A DNA stretch of 64,000 nt from VBDM01 sp035499735 (GCA_035499735.1 DATJYC010000037.1:1-64000), one strand, 5' to 3'; counted from the stretch's first letter, positions 25,098-35,580 are shown. A program made the numbers and translations. Notes: generated by a model not told the origin, from the sequence alone.

Positions 25098-26422
25098 TCA
25101 GGAAACTCATCCGGCGCGTTTTCCGGCTCGGCACGCCGTCCGAGCCGAGGATCGTCCCCAAGGAAAGCCACGGGATCGGCCGCGAATCCATCTCCCACGG
25201 CTCGCGCAAGGTGTGCGAGGTGCTGCAGGAGCGCGGCTTCGCCGCCTACGTCGTCGGCGGCGCCGTGCGCGACCTGCTGCTGGGGCTGCGTCCCAAGGAC
25301 TTCGACGTCGCCACCGACGCCTCTCCCGAGGAAGTGCACAGGATCTTCCGGCGCTCGCGGCTGATCGGGCGGCGCTTCAAGCTGGCCCACGTCCTCTTCG
25401 GGGACGAGACCGTGGAGGTCTCGACCTTCCGCGCGCGCGTCGCCTCGGAAACCGACGAGCACGGGCGGGTGCTCCGCGACAACATCTACGGGACTCTGGA
25501 GGACGACGCCATACGCCGCGACTTCACCATCAACGCGCTGTACTACGACCCGGCGGCCGAGACCATCCTCGACTACCACGACGGCATGCGCGACCTTCGG
25601 AGAAAGTCGGTGCGCATCGTCGGCGACGCGCGCTCGCGCTACCGCGAGGACCCGGTCCGAATGCTGCGCGCGGTGCGGTTCGCGGCGAAAGCGGGATTCG
25701 AGATCGACGAGCGCACGCGCAAGCCCATCCGCGAGCTCGCGCACCTGCTCGAGAACGTCCCGCCTTCGCGCGTCTACGAGGAGATGCAGAAGCTGCTGTT
25801 CTCGGGCCATGCCGCGACCGCGCTCAAGCGCCTGCGCGGCGAGGGGCTGCACCACGGCCTGCTGCCTTTGCTCGACGTCATCTTCGAGCAGCCCATGGGC
25901 GAGCGCTTCGTCCGGCTCGCGCTCGAGGAGACCGACTCGCGCGTGCGCTCGGGCAAGGGCGTGTCGCCCGCCTTCCTGTTCGCCGCGCTGCTGTGGCACG
26001 AGGTCCTCGCGGCCTGGAAGAAGGCTCAAGGGCAGGGCCTGAAGCCGATCCCGGCGTTGTTCAGGGCGATGGACGCGGTGCTCGACATCCAGACGGACAA
26101 GCTCGCCATCCCGCGCCGCTTCACCGCGGTGATGAAGGAGATCTGGGCGCTCCAGCCGCGCTTCGAGCAGCGCAGCGGGCGCCGCCCCTTCGCGCTCGCC
26201 GCGCACGAGAAGTTCCGGGCGGGATACGACTTCCTGCTGCTGCGCTGCGCGAGCGGCGAGGCCCCGGCCGAGCTCGCGCAATGGTGGGAGAGGTTCCAGC
26301 GCGAAGGCGAAAGCGGCCGCCAGGCGATGCTGCTCGCGCCGCAGCCCGGCGAGCGCAAGCGCCGCCGGCGCCGCCGCGGGCGCAGGGGCCCGGCCCTGCC
26401 TCCCGACGCGGCGCCGGCTTGA
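25094..26422 (+). CDS. pcnB: Poly(A) polymerase I
   Basis: 442 residues; adds poly(A) tails that mark RNA for decay. Class II nucleotidyltransferase head: GGAVRDLLLG then KDFDVATDA (catalytic Asp pair) and TFRARV. RNA-binding neck and body follow, and the tail is strongly basic (a run of Arg/Lys near residues 424-437), typical of PcnB. I choose TTG at 25094 (sequence LIRKLIRRVF, the normal PcnB beginning), overlapping the btuD stop as TTGA, rather than GTG at 25052. Stop overlaps folK as TTGA. Confidence 0.93.
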   Translation: MIRKLIRRVFRLGTPSEPRIVPKESHGIGRESISHGSRKVCEVLQERGFAAYVVGGAVRDLLLGLRPKDFDVATDASPEEVHRIFRRSRLIGRRFKLAHVLFGDETVEVSTFRARVASETDEHGRVLRDNIYGTLEDDAIRRDFTINALYYDPAAETILDYHDGMRDLRRKSVRIVGDARSRYREDPVRMLRAVRFAAKAGFEIDERTRKPIRELAHLLENVPPSRVYEEMQKLLFSGHAATALKRLRGEGLHHGLLPLLDVIFEQPMGERFVRLALEETDSRVRSGKGVSPAFLFAALLWHEVLAAWKKAQGQGLKPIPALFRAMDAVLDIQTDKLAIPRRFTAVMKEIWALQPRFEQRSGRRPFALAAHEKFRAGYDFLLLRCASGEAPAELAQWWERFQREGESGRQAMLLAPQPGERKRRRRRRGRRGPALPPDAAPA

Positions 26423-26907
26423 AGATCCAGGCGTACATCGGCTTGGGCGCCAACCTCGGCGAACCGGAATCGCAGGTGCGCCGCGCGATCGCGGCACTCG
26501 GGAGCCTTCCCCGCACGCGCCTGCTCGCCTCCTCATCGCTCTACCGCAGCGCTCCCGTGGAGGTCGGCGCACAGCCGGATTTCGTCAACGCCGTCGCCAG
26601 GGTCGAGACCGAGCTCGCGCCGCGCGAGCTGCTGGAGGAGCTCATCACCCTCGAGGCGCGCTTCGGCCGTGAGCGGCCGTTCCCGGGGGCCCCGAGGACC
26701 CTAGACCTCGACCTGCTGCTCTACGGCGATCGGACCGTCGAGGAGCCCGGCCTCGTCGTTCCCCATCCGCGCATGCACGAGCGGGCGTTCGTGCTGCTGC
26801 CGCTCGCGGAGATCGCCGCCGACATCTCGATTCCCCGCAAGGGCGGCGTGAAGACGCTGCTCGCCGCCTGTCGAGGCCAGAAAATCCAGAAGATAGGTGG
26901 ACCGTGA
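26419..26907 (+). CDS. folK: 2-amino-4-hydroxy-6-hydroxymethyldihydropteridine diphosphokinase
   Basis: 162 residues; transfers pyrophosphate to the pterin precursor in folate synthesis. HPPK signatures: YIGLGANLGEPESQV at the N-terminus, YRSAPVEV, FGRERPFPGAPRTLDLDLLLYG (Mg2+-binding DLDLLL), and VPHPRMHERAFVL. TTG start at 26419 overlaps the pcnB stop (TTGA); no other start fits before the conserved first strand. Stop overlaps the next gene (GTGA). Confidence 0.95.
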   Translation: MKIQAYIGLGANLGEPESQVRRAIAALGSLPRTRLLASSSLYRSAPVEVGAQPDFVNAVARVETELAPRELLEELITLEARFGRERPFPGAPRTLDLDLLLYGDRTVEEPGLVVPHPRMHERAFVLLPLAEIAADISIPRKGGVKTLLAACRGQKIQKIGGP

Positions 26908-27251
26908 AAATACCGGTTCTAGCGCAAACAGTCGTCCTGCTCACGCTCTCGAACGTCTTCATGACCTTCGCCTGGTACGCGCACCTCAAGGAGCTCTCAG
27001 CCAAGCCCTGGTTCATCGCGGCGCTCGTCTCGTGGGGCGTGGCGCTCTTCGAGTACCTGCTCCAGGTTCCGGCGAACCGCATCGGGTTCACGCAGTTCAG
27101 CCTGGCGCAGCTGAAGATCATCCAGGAGGTGATCACCCTCTGCGTGTTCGTTCCGTTCGCGCTCTACTACATGAACCAGCCGCTCAAGCTCGACTATCTG
27201 TGGGCGGCGCTGTGCATCGTCGGCGCCGTCTACTTCATCTTCCGCGGCTGA
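26904..27251 (+). CDS. DUF486/DMT-family small membrane protein
   Basis: 115 residues with four hydrophobic helices, matching DUF486 (TLSNVFMTFAWYAHLK at the N-terminus, LFEYLLQVPANRIG, QLKIIQEVITL, CVFVPFALYYM). Distant relative of small multidrug-resistance proteins; function not established. GTG start overlaps folK stop (GTGA). Last gene of the overlap chain; 52 bases separate it from the kinase gene. Confidence 0.9.
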   Translation: MKIPVLAQTVVLLTLSNVFMTFAWYAHLKELSAKPWFIAALVSWGVALFEYLLQVPANRIGFTQFSLAQLKIIQEVITLCVFVPFALYYMNQPLKLDYLWAALCIVGAVYFIFRG

Positions 27252-27303
27252 TCCTCCGCGGGTCCCTCCTTGTGTATGATGGGCGCCGTTTTCGGGAGCC
27301 CCG

Positions 27304-27945
27304 GTGTCCCTCTCCAGGTACCACTACATCGTCGTCGAAGGCCCGATAGGCGTCGGCAAGACCAGCCTCGCGCGGCGCCTCGCCGCCCGGCTCCAGGCCA
27401 ACCTGGTGCTCGAGCGCCCCGAGCAGAACCCCTTTCTTCCGCGCTTCTACCAGGACATGGTCCGCTTCGCCCTGCCCACCCAGCTGTTCTTCCTCTTCCA
27501 GCGGATCGCGCAGCTGCGCGAGCTCGCGCAGCTGGACCTGTTCAGCCGTGTCACCGTGTGCGACTTCCTGCTCGAGAAGGACCCGCTGTTCGCGCGCCTC
27601 ACGCTCGAGGGCGACGAGCTGCACCTCTACCAGCAGATATTCGACTCGCTCAGGCCCCAAGCACCGCGTCCCGACCTCGTCATTTACCTGCAGGCGCAGC
27701 CCCAGACCCTGTTCGAGCGGGTGCGCCGGCGCGGCGTAGAATTCGAGCGGCCCATCACCCCGGAGTATCTCGCCCTGCTCGCCGACAGCTACAACCGCTT
27801 CTTCTACCACTTCAGCGGGGTGCCGGTCCTCGTCGTGAATTCTGAGAGGCTCGATTTCGTCAGGGAGGACCGCGACCTCGACCTGCTGATCGAGCGCATC
27901 GGCGCCCTGCGCGGCAGCCGCGAGTTCTTCAACTGGGGAGACTAG
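27304..27945 (+). CDS. Deoxynucleoside kinase (dNK family)
   Basis: 213 residues; phosphorylates a deoxynucleoside (purine salvage). P loop VVEGPIGVGKTSLARR, the catalytic/lid regions (RVTVCDFLLEKDPLFA with DF corresponding to the DRS-like site, RVRRRGVEFERPI lid). GTG start at 27304 with CGGGAG a few bases before it. Often found beside folK and panBC in betaproteobacteria. One base separates its stop from panB. Confidence 0.88.
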   Translation: MSLSRYHYIVVEGPIGVGKTSLARRLAARLQANLVLERPEQNPFLPRFYQDMVRFALPTQLFFLFQRIAQLRELAQLDLFSRVTVCDFLLEKDPLFARLTLEGDELHLYQQIFDSLRPQAPRPDLVIYLQAQPQTLFERVRRRGVEFERPITPEYLALLADSYNRFFYHFSGVPVLVVNSERLDFVREDRDLDLLIERIGALRGSREFFNWGD

Positions 27946-27946
27946 G

Positions 27947-28741
27947 ATGACCCGACTGACCATCAAGGCGCTGCAGAAGCAGCGCGACGATGGGGTGAAG
28001 ATAGCCCAGCTCACCTGCTACGACGCGAGCTTCGCCGCGATGCTCGACGCGGCCGGACTGGACAGCCTGCTCGTCGGCGATTCGCTGGGCAACGTGATCC
28101 AGGGGCACGAGACCACGCTGCCGGTGAAGCTCGCCGACATGGCGTACCACACCGCCTGCGTCGCGCGAGGGAGCAAGCGCGCGTTCCTGATCGCCGACAT
28201 GCCCTTCGGCACCTACCAGGAATCGCCGCAGCAGGCGTTCCGCAGCGCGGCCGAGCTGATGGCCGCGGGCGCGCAGATGGTGAAGCTCGAGGGAGGCGCG
28301 GAGTTCGCCGAGACGGTGCGCTTCCTCGCGCAGCGCGGCGTCCCGGTATGCGGGCACCTCGGCCTCACGCCGCAGTCGGTGCACAAGTTCGGGGGCTACC
28401 GCGTGCAGGGCAAGGGAGACGAGGCGGAGCAGAAGCTGATCGAGGACGCGATCGAGCTCGAGTCGGCGGGGGCGGAGCTGCTCGTGCTCGAGGCGATTCC
28501 GGCGAGGCTCGGCGAGCAAGTCACGCAGCGCCTGCGCATCCCCACGATAGGCATAGGCGCCGGCCCCGGCTGCTCGGGGCAGGTGCTGGTGCTGCACGAC
28601 ATGCTCGACGTCTTTCCGGGGAAGAAGGCGAGGTTCGTGCGCAACTTCATGAAGGGCGCCTCCTCAATCGCCGACGCGGCCGAGCGCTACGTGCGCGCCG
28701 TCAGGGACGGCAGCTTCCCCGCGGAAGAGCACTCCTTCTAG
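27947..28741 (+). CDS. panB: 3-methyl-2-oxobutanoate hydroxymethyltransferase
   Basis: 264 residues; makes ketopantoate in pantothenate synthesis. Signatures: LTCYDASFAAMLDAAG, LLVGDSLGNVIQGHETTLPV (metal-binding Asp), KLEGG, GHLGLTPQSVHKFGGYRVQG, and GIGAGPGCSGQVLVLHD. TIM-barrel enzyme of normal length. Its TAG stop shares a base with the GTG start of panC (TAGTG), so the two are coupled. Confidence 0.97.
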   Translation: MTRLTIKALQKQRDDGVKIAQLTCYDASFAAMLDAAGLDSLLVGDSLGNVIQGHETTLPVKLADMAYHTACVARGSKRAFLIADMPFGTYQESPQQAFRSAAELMAAGAQMVKLEGGAEFAETVRFLAQRGVPVCGHLGLTPQSVHKFGGYRVQGKGDEAEQKLIEDAIELESAGAELLVLEAIPARLGEQVTQRLRIPTIGIGAGPGCSGQVLVLHDMLDVFPGKKARFVRNFMKGASSIADAAERYVRAVRDGSFPAEEHSF

Positions 28742-29574
28742 TGGACGTGATCACCTCGGTCGGGGCCCTGCGCGAGCGGCTGCAGCGCGAGCCCGACAAC
28801 GTCTTCGTCCCGACGATGGGCAATCTCCACGCCGGCCACATCCAGCTCATGCGCATGGCGAAGGAGCGCGGCGCTGCCTGCACCGTGGTGAGCATTTTCG
28901 TGAACCGCATCCAGTTCGGCCCCAAGGAGGACTACGAGCGCTACCCGCGCACCCTGCAGGCGGACTCCGACAAGATGAAGGAGGTCGGCGTCGACGTGGT
29001 GTTCGCGCCGACCGAGCGTGAGATCTATCCGGAGCCGCAGACTTTCCTCGTCGAACCCTCGGACCTGCAGCACATCCTCGAGGGCGCGTTCCGTCCCGGC
29101 CATTTCCGCGGCGTCGCCACGGTGGTGATGAAGCTGTTCAACATGGTATCGCCGCACATTGCGATCTTCGGCAAGAAGGACTACCAGCAATACGTGGTGC
29201 TGCGCGACATGGTGAAGCAGCTCGCGCTGCCGGTGGAGATCGTCCCCGCCGAGACCGTTCGCGCCGACGACGGCCTCGCGCTCAGCTCGCGGAACGGCTA
29301 TCTGTCGCCCGCCGAGCGCGCAGAGGCGCCGCGCCTGTACCGGTGCCTGCGCGCCGCCGGCGACGAGGTGCAGGCGGGCAAGCGCGATTTCCGCCGCATC
29401 GAGCTGCAGGCGATGTCGACGTTGGCGAACAAGGGATGGCGCCCGGACTACGTCTCGGTGCGGCGGCAATCCGACCTTCAGCCACCCGCGGAGGGCGACC
29501 GCGAGCTGGTGGTGCTCGCCGCGGCCTTCCTTGGCCGCACGCGGCTCATCGACAACGTGGAAGTGACGCTTTAG
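28741..29574 (+). CDS. panC: Pantothenate synthetase
   Basis: 277 residues; ATP-dependent ligation of pantoate and beta-alanine. Signatures: PTMGNLHAGHIQLM (HIGH-like ATP site), VSIFVNRIQFGPKEDYERYPR, GHFRGVATVV, FGKKDYQQ, and LSSRNGYLS (KMSKS-like). GTG start at 28741, set by the TAGTG overlap with panB. The stop overlaps the stop of the small minus-strand gene (TTAG at 29571-29574). PanE is encoded 1.3 kb away on the other strand. Confidence 0.95.
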   Translation: MDVITSVGALRERLQREPDNVFVPTMGNLHAGHIQLMRMAKERGAACTVVSIFVNRIQFGPKEDYERYPRTLQADSDKMKEVGVDVVFAPTEREIYPEPQTFLVEPSDLQHILEGAFRPGHFRGVATVVMKLFNMVSPHIAIFGKKDYQQYVVLRDMVKQLALPVEIVPAETVRADDGLALSSRNGYLSPAERAEAPRLYRCLRAAGDEVQAGKRDFRRIELQAMSTLANKGWRPDYVSVRRQSDLQPPAEGDRELVVLAAAFLGRTRLIDNVEVTL

Positions 29575-29807
29575 GAGGGATACGGCTCGACCATGAGCTT
29601 CTCGACCGGGCAGCCGAGCGCCTTGGCCATCTTTTCCATCGACTGCTCGTTTACGGAGACCGGCTGGAATTCGGCTGCGCCGCCCTTGCTCTCGATGAAG
29701 GCCTTGGCCGCGTTCTCCGAGGTCCATACCACGACCGGGTCGGGCGACACGCCCGGAACCTGCACGCAGATCGGCACCCCGTCCGACTTGTACACGATTG
29801 CAAACAT
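29571..29807 (-). CDS. Small conserved-looking protein of unknown function
   Basis: 78 residues, predicted soluble. It starts with a hydrophobic strand (MFAIVYKSDGVPICVQVPG) and has an acidic/polar helical C-terminus with SMEKMAKALGCPVEKL. I do not recognise a family. The ATG at 29807 has AGGAGG at ideal spacing, which supports it being real and argues against the longer start at 29837. It ends in a stop-on-stop overlap with panC and is divergent from the heme A synthase gene across 49 bases. Confidence 0.7.
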   Translation of the reverse strand: MFAIVYKSDGVPICVQVPGVSPDPVVVWTSENAAKAFIESKGGAAEFQPVSVNEQSMEKMAKALGCPVEKLMVEPYPS

Positions 29808-29856
29808 GGCCAGCCTCCTGAAGCCCATCCCCGGCACACCCGCGCTACTTTAACCC

Positions 29857-30873
29857 ATGTCAATCGGAGCATCCAGTGGCGAAATGCACGACCGGGGCGT
29901 CGCGGCCTGGCTGCTCGCGTGCTGCGCGCTCGTGTTCGCGATGGTGGTCGTCGGAGGCGTCACGCGCCTCACGCACTCGGGCCTGTCGATCGTCGAGTGG
30001 CAGCCCATCGTCGGCGCGCTGCCTCCGCTCGACGACGCCGCATGGCAGGAGGCCTTCCGCAAATATCAGGAAACTCCCGAGTTCAAGCTCGTCAATCCCG
30101 GGATGGACCTCGCCGCATTCAAGGACATCTTCTGGTGGGAATACGCTCACCGTCTTCTCGGCCGGCTGATCGGCGCCGTTTTCCTTCTGCCGCTCGTGTG
30201 GTTCGCGGTGCGCGGGCGGATCGACCGCGCGCTGACGTGGAAGCTCGCGGTGATCTTCGCGCTCGGCGGGCTGCAGGGCGCGATGGGCTGGTACATGGTT
30301 CAGTCGGGCCTCGTCGACGACCCGCGCGTCTCCCAGTACCGGCTTGCCGCGCACCTGGGCACGGCGCTCCTCATCTACGCGGCGATGTTATGGGTCGCGC
30401 TCGACCTGCTCTTCCCGCGCGCGCGCGAGGCCGGACCGCGGAAATTCGCGCTCGCGCTCGTCGCGCTCGTCTTCGTCCAGATAATCTCGGGCGCCTTCGT
30501 CGCCGGAATCCGCGCGGGGCTCGCGTACAACACGTTCCCGCTCATGAACCGGCACTTCCTGCCGCCGGGGATGTTCGTGATCGAGCCCTGGTACCTCAAC
30601 TTCTTCAGCAACATCGCGACCGTGCAGTTCGACCACCGGCTGATCGCCTGGCTGCTCGCGATCCTCGTGCCCTGGTTCTGGCTGCGGGAGCGCGGAGCGG
30701 CGCCACGCGTCAGACTCGCAGCGAGCCTGCTGCTCGCCGCGCTCGCGCTGCAGATCGCGCTCGGGATCGCGACGCTTCTGCTCGTCGTCCCGGTGCCGCT
30801 CGCCGCCGCGCACCAGGCGGGCGCGCTGCTCGTCTTCACCGCCGCCCTCTTCGCGGCGCACACCCAGCGCTAG
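29857..30873 (+). CDS. ctaA: Heme A synthase (COX15/CtaA family)
   Basis: 338-residue, eight-helix membrane enzyme oxidising the C8 methyl of heme O to make heme A for aa3-type oxidases. Heme-ligand histidines are placed as in the family: WWEYAHRLLGR, RLAAHLG, QFDHRLIAW and AAHQAGALL; VVGGVTRLTHSGLSIVEW is also typical. No oxidase structural genes are in the window. The stop overlaps panE's stop in CTAG (30870-30873). Confidence 0.95.
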   Translation: MSIGASSGEMHDRGVAAWLLACCALVFAMVVVGGVTRLTHSGLSIVEWQPIVGALPPLDDAAWQEAFRKYQETPEFKLVNPGMDLAAFKDIFWWEYAHRLLGRLIGAVFLLPLVWFAVRGRIDRALTWKLAVIFALGGLQGAMGWYMVQSGLVDDPRVSQYRLAAHLGTALLIYAAMLWVALDLLFPRAREAGPRKFALALVALVFVQIISGAFVAGIRAGLAYNTFPLMNRHFLPPGMFVIEPWYLNFFSNIATVQFDHRLIAWLLAILVPWFWLRERGAAPRVRLAASLLLAALALQIALGIATLLLVVPVPLAAAHQAGALLVFTAALFAAHTQR

Positions 30874-31841
30874 CGGTCGAGGTGCTTCGCGCGCTCGGCG
30901 ACCAGCGCGTGGACCGCGTCGGTCATCGGCGTGGCGATGCCCGCCTTGCGCGCGAGCTCGACCACCGCGCCGACGATGGCGGCGACCTCGAGAGGGCGGC
31001 GCCGCTCGACGTCCTGATGCATGGAAATCTTCGCGCCCGCGAGCTTCTTCGCGATGGCGATGCGCTCCTCGACGCTCACCGGGATGCGCGCGCCGTAGGC
31101 CTCGGCGACCCGCATGCCCTCCTCCATGACCGTGCGGACAAGCGCGAGCAGGGCCTCGTTGCCGTGGATGTCGTCCATGTGGGCGAGCGCGAGCGCTGCG
31201 ACCGGGTTGTAGGACAGGTTGCCGACGAGCTTGATCCAGATCTCGAGGCGGATGTCGGCGGCGAGCGTCGCCTCGAAGCCCGCCGCATTCATCGCCGCCA
31301 CCAGCCTCTCGGCGCGCGCCGACTTCGAGCGGTCGGGTTCGCCGAGCAGGAACTCCCGGCCCGCGGTGTGGCGCACGACGCCGGGCTCCGGAATCTGCGC
31401 CGCGGCGTGCACCACGCACCCGACGATGTGCTTCGGATCCAGCGAGCGAAGCAGCGCGCCTTCCGGATCCAGGCAGGCGATCGCTTGCCCGTCGAACCTT
31501 CCGCCTTCGCGATAGAAGTACCACCACGGCAGGCCGTTTATGGCGGGGACGACCACCGTGTCGCGCGCGAGGAGCGGTTTCACGCGCGGCAGCATCGCGG
31601 CGATCGAGGGCGTCTTGAGGCAGATGAACACGACCTCCTGCGCGCCCAGTCCGGCTGGATCGTCCGACGCGTGCAGGCGGAACACCTCGCGCCTCTCGCC
31701 CGACAGGAGCGTCAGCCCGTTGGCGCGCAGGGCGTCCAGATGCGCGCCACGCGCGACCAGGCAGACCTCGTGGCCGGCGCGCGCCAGACCCGACGCGACC
31801 AGCCCTCCTATCGCTCCCGCGCCGACGACGCAGACCTTCAT
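30870..31841 (-). CDS. panE: 2-dehydropantoate 2-reductase
   Basis: 323 residues; NADPH reduction of ketopantoate to pantoate, which PanC uses. N-terminal Rossmann motif VVGAGAIGGLVASGLARAG, substrate/catalytic Lys in LEIWIKLVGNLSYNPV, and C-terminal helices with VERRRPLEV. Canonical ApbA/PanE architecture. It overlaps ctaA at the stops (CTAG) and its ATG overlaps the stop of the upstream hydrolase gene (ATGA). Confidence 0.9.
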   Translation of the reverse strand: MKVCVVGAGAIGGLVASGLARAGHEVCLVARGAHLDALRANGLTLLSGERREVFRLHASDDPAGLGAQEVVFICLKTPSIAAMLPRVKPLLARDTVVVPAINGLPWWYFYREGGRFDGQAIACLDPEGALLRSLDPKHIVGCVVHAAAQIPEPGVVRHTAGREFLLGEPDRSKSARAERLVAAMNAAGFEATLAADIRLEIWIKLVGNLSYNPVAALALAHMDDIHGNEALLALVRTVMEEGMRVAEAYGARIPVSVEERIAIAKKLAGAKISMHQDVERRRPLEVAAIVGAVVELARKAGIATPMTDAVHALVAERAKHLDR

Positions 31842-32770
31842 GCAAGCAGGAAATCGGCGATCGGGCGGATCTGGTCCTCGCTCATCAGCCAGGGGGCGTG
31901 CCCCACGCCGGGGAATTCCACCGCCTTCACCGCCGGCCCGCGCCCCTGCATCTGCTTCACCGTGGACTCGAGCAGCAGGTCGGATTCAGCCCCGCGCAGC
32001 ACCAGCGTCGGGCACTTCACGGCATCCCAGATCTTCCAAAGGTCGATGCCGAAGAAGAAATCGGCGCCGAAAGCGACCCCGGCGCCGCCGCCCGAGCGCA
32101 GCGTGCTCACGATCGCCGGGTCGTGCGCGAGCCGGTACCTGCCGTCGGGACCGCGGCGCGAGCTGTGGACGGCGAGCTTGCGCCATTGGCCGTCCTTCAG
32201 CGGGCCGAAGGACGCGCAGGCGTCGCGAAGATAGGCCTCGACTTCCCTGACGCCCGCAAAGCGGGCGCCCTCGCCGATCGACGCGAGCTTGAGGCGCGCG
32301 AGCGCCGGCCAGGGGATGCGCGGCCCGACGTCGTTCAGCACGAGATGGCGGATCGGCGAGCCGGGCTCGGCCGCGACCATCATGCCGATCAGTCCGCCCA
32401 TCGACGTGCCGACCCAGTCGATCTTGTGCACCCTGCCTTCGCCCCGCATCCGTCCCATAAGCGTGGCCCTGGGCGCGGTGACGCGGGCGAGCAGCGCCGC
32501 CGCGTCGGTCACGTACTGCGCGAACCCGTAGTCCGCCTTGTCCTCGAGCCAGTCGCTGTCGCCGCGGCCGACGACGTCCAGGCACACGACGCGGCAGCCG
32601 CGCACCGCGAGGTAGTGGGCGAGCTCGTCGAAGTCGCGGCTGTTGCGCGTGAGCCCGTGGACGCACACCACCACGTGCCGCGAGTCGTGGTCGCCCCACT
32701 CGGCGTAGGCGACGCGATGGAATCCGTGGGGGCCGAGGCTGGCGAAGTGATCGAGGCGCGGTTCGAACAT
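31838..32770 (-). CDS. Alpha/beta hydrolase
   Basis: 310 residues. Oxyanion region VCVHGLTRNSRDFDELAHYL, nucleophile Ser in WVGTSMGGLIG, acid Asp/Glu near LRGAESDLLL, and His in GVGHAPWL. A general esterase or C-C hydrolase; the substrate is unknown. Translationally coupled to panE (ATGA), though no functional link is evident. 54 bases from the DUF1501 gene on the same strand. Confidence 0.88.
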   Translation of the reverse strand: MFEPRLDHFASLGPHGFHRVAYAEWGDHDSRHVVVCVHGLTRNSRDFDELAHYLAVRGCRVVCLDVVGRGDSDWLEDKADYGFAQYVTDAAALLARVTAPRATLMGRMRGEGRVHKIDWVGTSMGGLIGMMVAAEPGSPIRHLVLNDVGPRIPWPALARLKLASIGEGARFAGVREVEAYLRDACASFGPLKDGQWRKLAVHSSRRGPDGRYRLAHDPAIVSTLRSGGGAGVAFGADFFFGIDLWKIWDAVKCPTLVLRGAESDLLLESTVKQMQGRGPAVKAVEFPGVGHAPWLMSEDQIRPIADFLLA

Positions 32771-32824
32771 GAATGCTCCAGCCGCATGATATCAACCGCG
32801 CGCCGGCGTTTCGTGACGATTCCG

Positions 32825-34027
32825 CTAGACCAGGCCGTAATTCCGGGCCTTGGCGCCCGGGAGCACGCGCTCGATGCGCGCCCCGTCCAGCCCGTACATG
32901 CGGGCGAAGAGATGCGCCAGGACCGAGCGATAGTCGTTGAGCACCGGGAAATCCCGGTCCTGGTACAGGTGCCGCTCGTCGACCGGGACCTGCTCGCCGG
33001 CGACGCGCCCGCCGGCGACGCCGCCCCCCAGCACCCACAGCGTGTTGCCGTGGCCGTGGTCGGTGCCGCGGTTGCCGTTCTCGCGGGCGGTGCGGCCGAA
33101 CTCGGACAGCACGACGACCGCGGTGCCAGGCCACAGCGCGCCCATCTCGGACGCGAACGCGGCGATTCCGGCCGCCAGTCCTTCGAGGTTGTTCGCGAGC
33201 GCCCCCTGCGCCGCGCCCTGGTTTACGTGCGTGTCCCAGCCGCCGACGTCGACGAAGCCGATCGAGTACGACGATTTGCTCGCCATCAGCCTGCCGACCA
33301 CGCGCGCCTGGCTCTCGAACGCCCGCGCCGGCCCGGCGCCGCGCGCGGACTCGGCCATCTCGGTCATCAGCTGCTGCGAGACTTCCCTCCGCGTCTCGAT
33401 GCCGGCCGCGGCGACCGAGGCGAGCGGCGTGCCCTCGTACATGGCCGCGATGCGCTCGCCCTCGCCTTGCGGCAGCGGCGCGCGCGCGCCTCCCCGCAGC
33501 GACACGTTCGGCACCGGGACCGGGCCCTTGAACGCAAGGGTGAGGTTGTTCGTGAACGCGACGCCACCTGCGCGTGGGTCGCTGCCCAGCGCCTGCACCA
33601 GCCGGTTGAGGAAGCCGCTCGAATAGTCGAGGGGCCCGGCGCCCCCCTGCCCCATCTCCATCAGGTCCTGCGCCTGGAAATGGCTGCGCGAGGTGTCGCC
33701 GCTTCCGCTGAAGGGAACGAAAGCGGCCTGCTTTTTCGCGTAGAGCGGAAGCAGGGTGTCCCTGACCGCGGGATTCAGCGCCCAGTCGGCGTCCAGCCGG
33801 ATCGCCGCGCCGTCGCCTGCGCCGGGGCGCGGAACGGCGATGCCCGGACGGGCGCGGTAGTAGAAGTCGCTCGAATACGGCACGAGCAGGCTCGCGCCGT
33901 CGTAGGCGCCGCGCAGCATGACCACGAGCAGCTTGGTCGAGCCCGCGGCGGGCGCAGCCCACACGCGGGCCCCGGCGAGCGCGAGCGCCGCTCCGGCCCC
34001 CGCGCGTACGAATCGTCTTCGGTCCAT
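32825..34027 (-). CDS. DUF1501 protein with Tat signal
   Basis: 400 residues. The N-terminus MDRRRFVRAGAGAALALAGARVWA looks like a twin-arginine signal (RRRFV), so it is probably exported folded. The body matches DUF1501 (sulfatase-like fold): VVMLRGAYDGASLLVPY, SRSHFQAQDLMEMG, VDVGGWDTHVNQG, and LSEFGRTARENGNRGTDHGHGN near the end. Function unknown, but it almost always pairs with a DUF1800 protein, as here. ATG at 34027 with GGAGG 6 bases upstream; the open frame continues upstream as a shadow. Confidence 0.9.
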   Translation of the reverse strand: MDRRRFVRAGAGAALALAGARVWAAPAAGSTKLLVVMLRGAYDGASLLVPYSSDFYYRARPGIAVPRPGAGDGAAIRLDADWALNPAVRDTLLPLYAKKQAAFVPFSGSGDTSRSHFQAQDLMEMGQGGAGPLDYSSGFLNRLVQALGSDPRAGGVAFTNNLTLAFKGPVPVPNVSLRGGARAPLPQGEGERIAAMYEGTPLASVAAAGIETRREVSQQLMTEMAESARGAGPARAFESQARVVGRLMASKSSYSIGFVDVGGWDTHVNQGAAQGALANNLEGLAAGIAAFASEMGALWPGTAVVVLSEFGRTARENGNRGTDHGHGNTLWVLGGGVAGGRVAGEQVPVDERHLYQDRDFPVLNDYRSVLAHLFARMYGLDGARIERVLPGAKARNYGLV

Positions 34028-34035
34028 GCAGCCTC

Positions 34036-35520
<1,485 letters not shown>

Positions 35521-35580
35521 GGTGGTGGGGAACGCCGCAGGTGCATGGCGGGTTGACCGCGGAAACAATTGGTTTCGCTT

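Noticed and set aside
35525..35580. Terminator between tRNA-Leu and the DUF1800 gene
   Set aside because: The GAAAC/GTTTC inverted repeat there has only five pairs and no U tract, so it is too weak to call.
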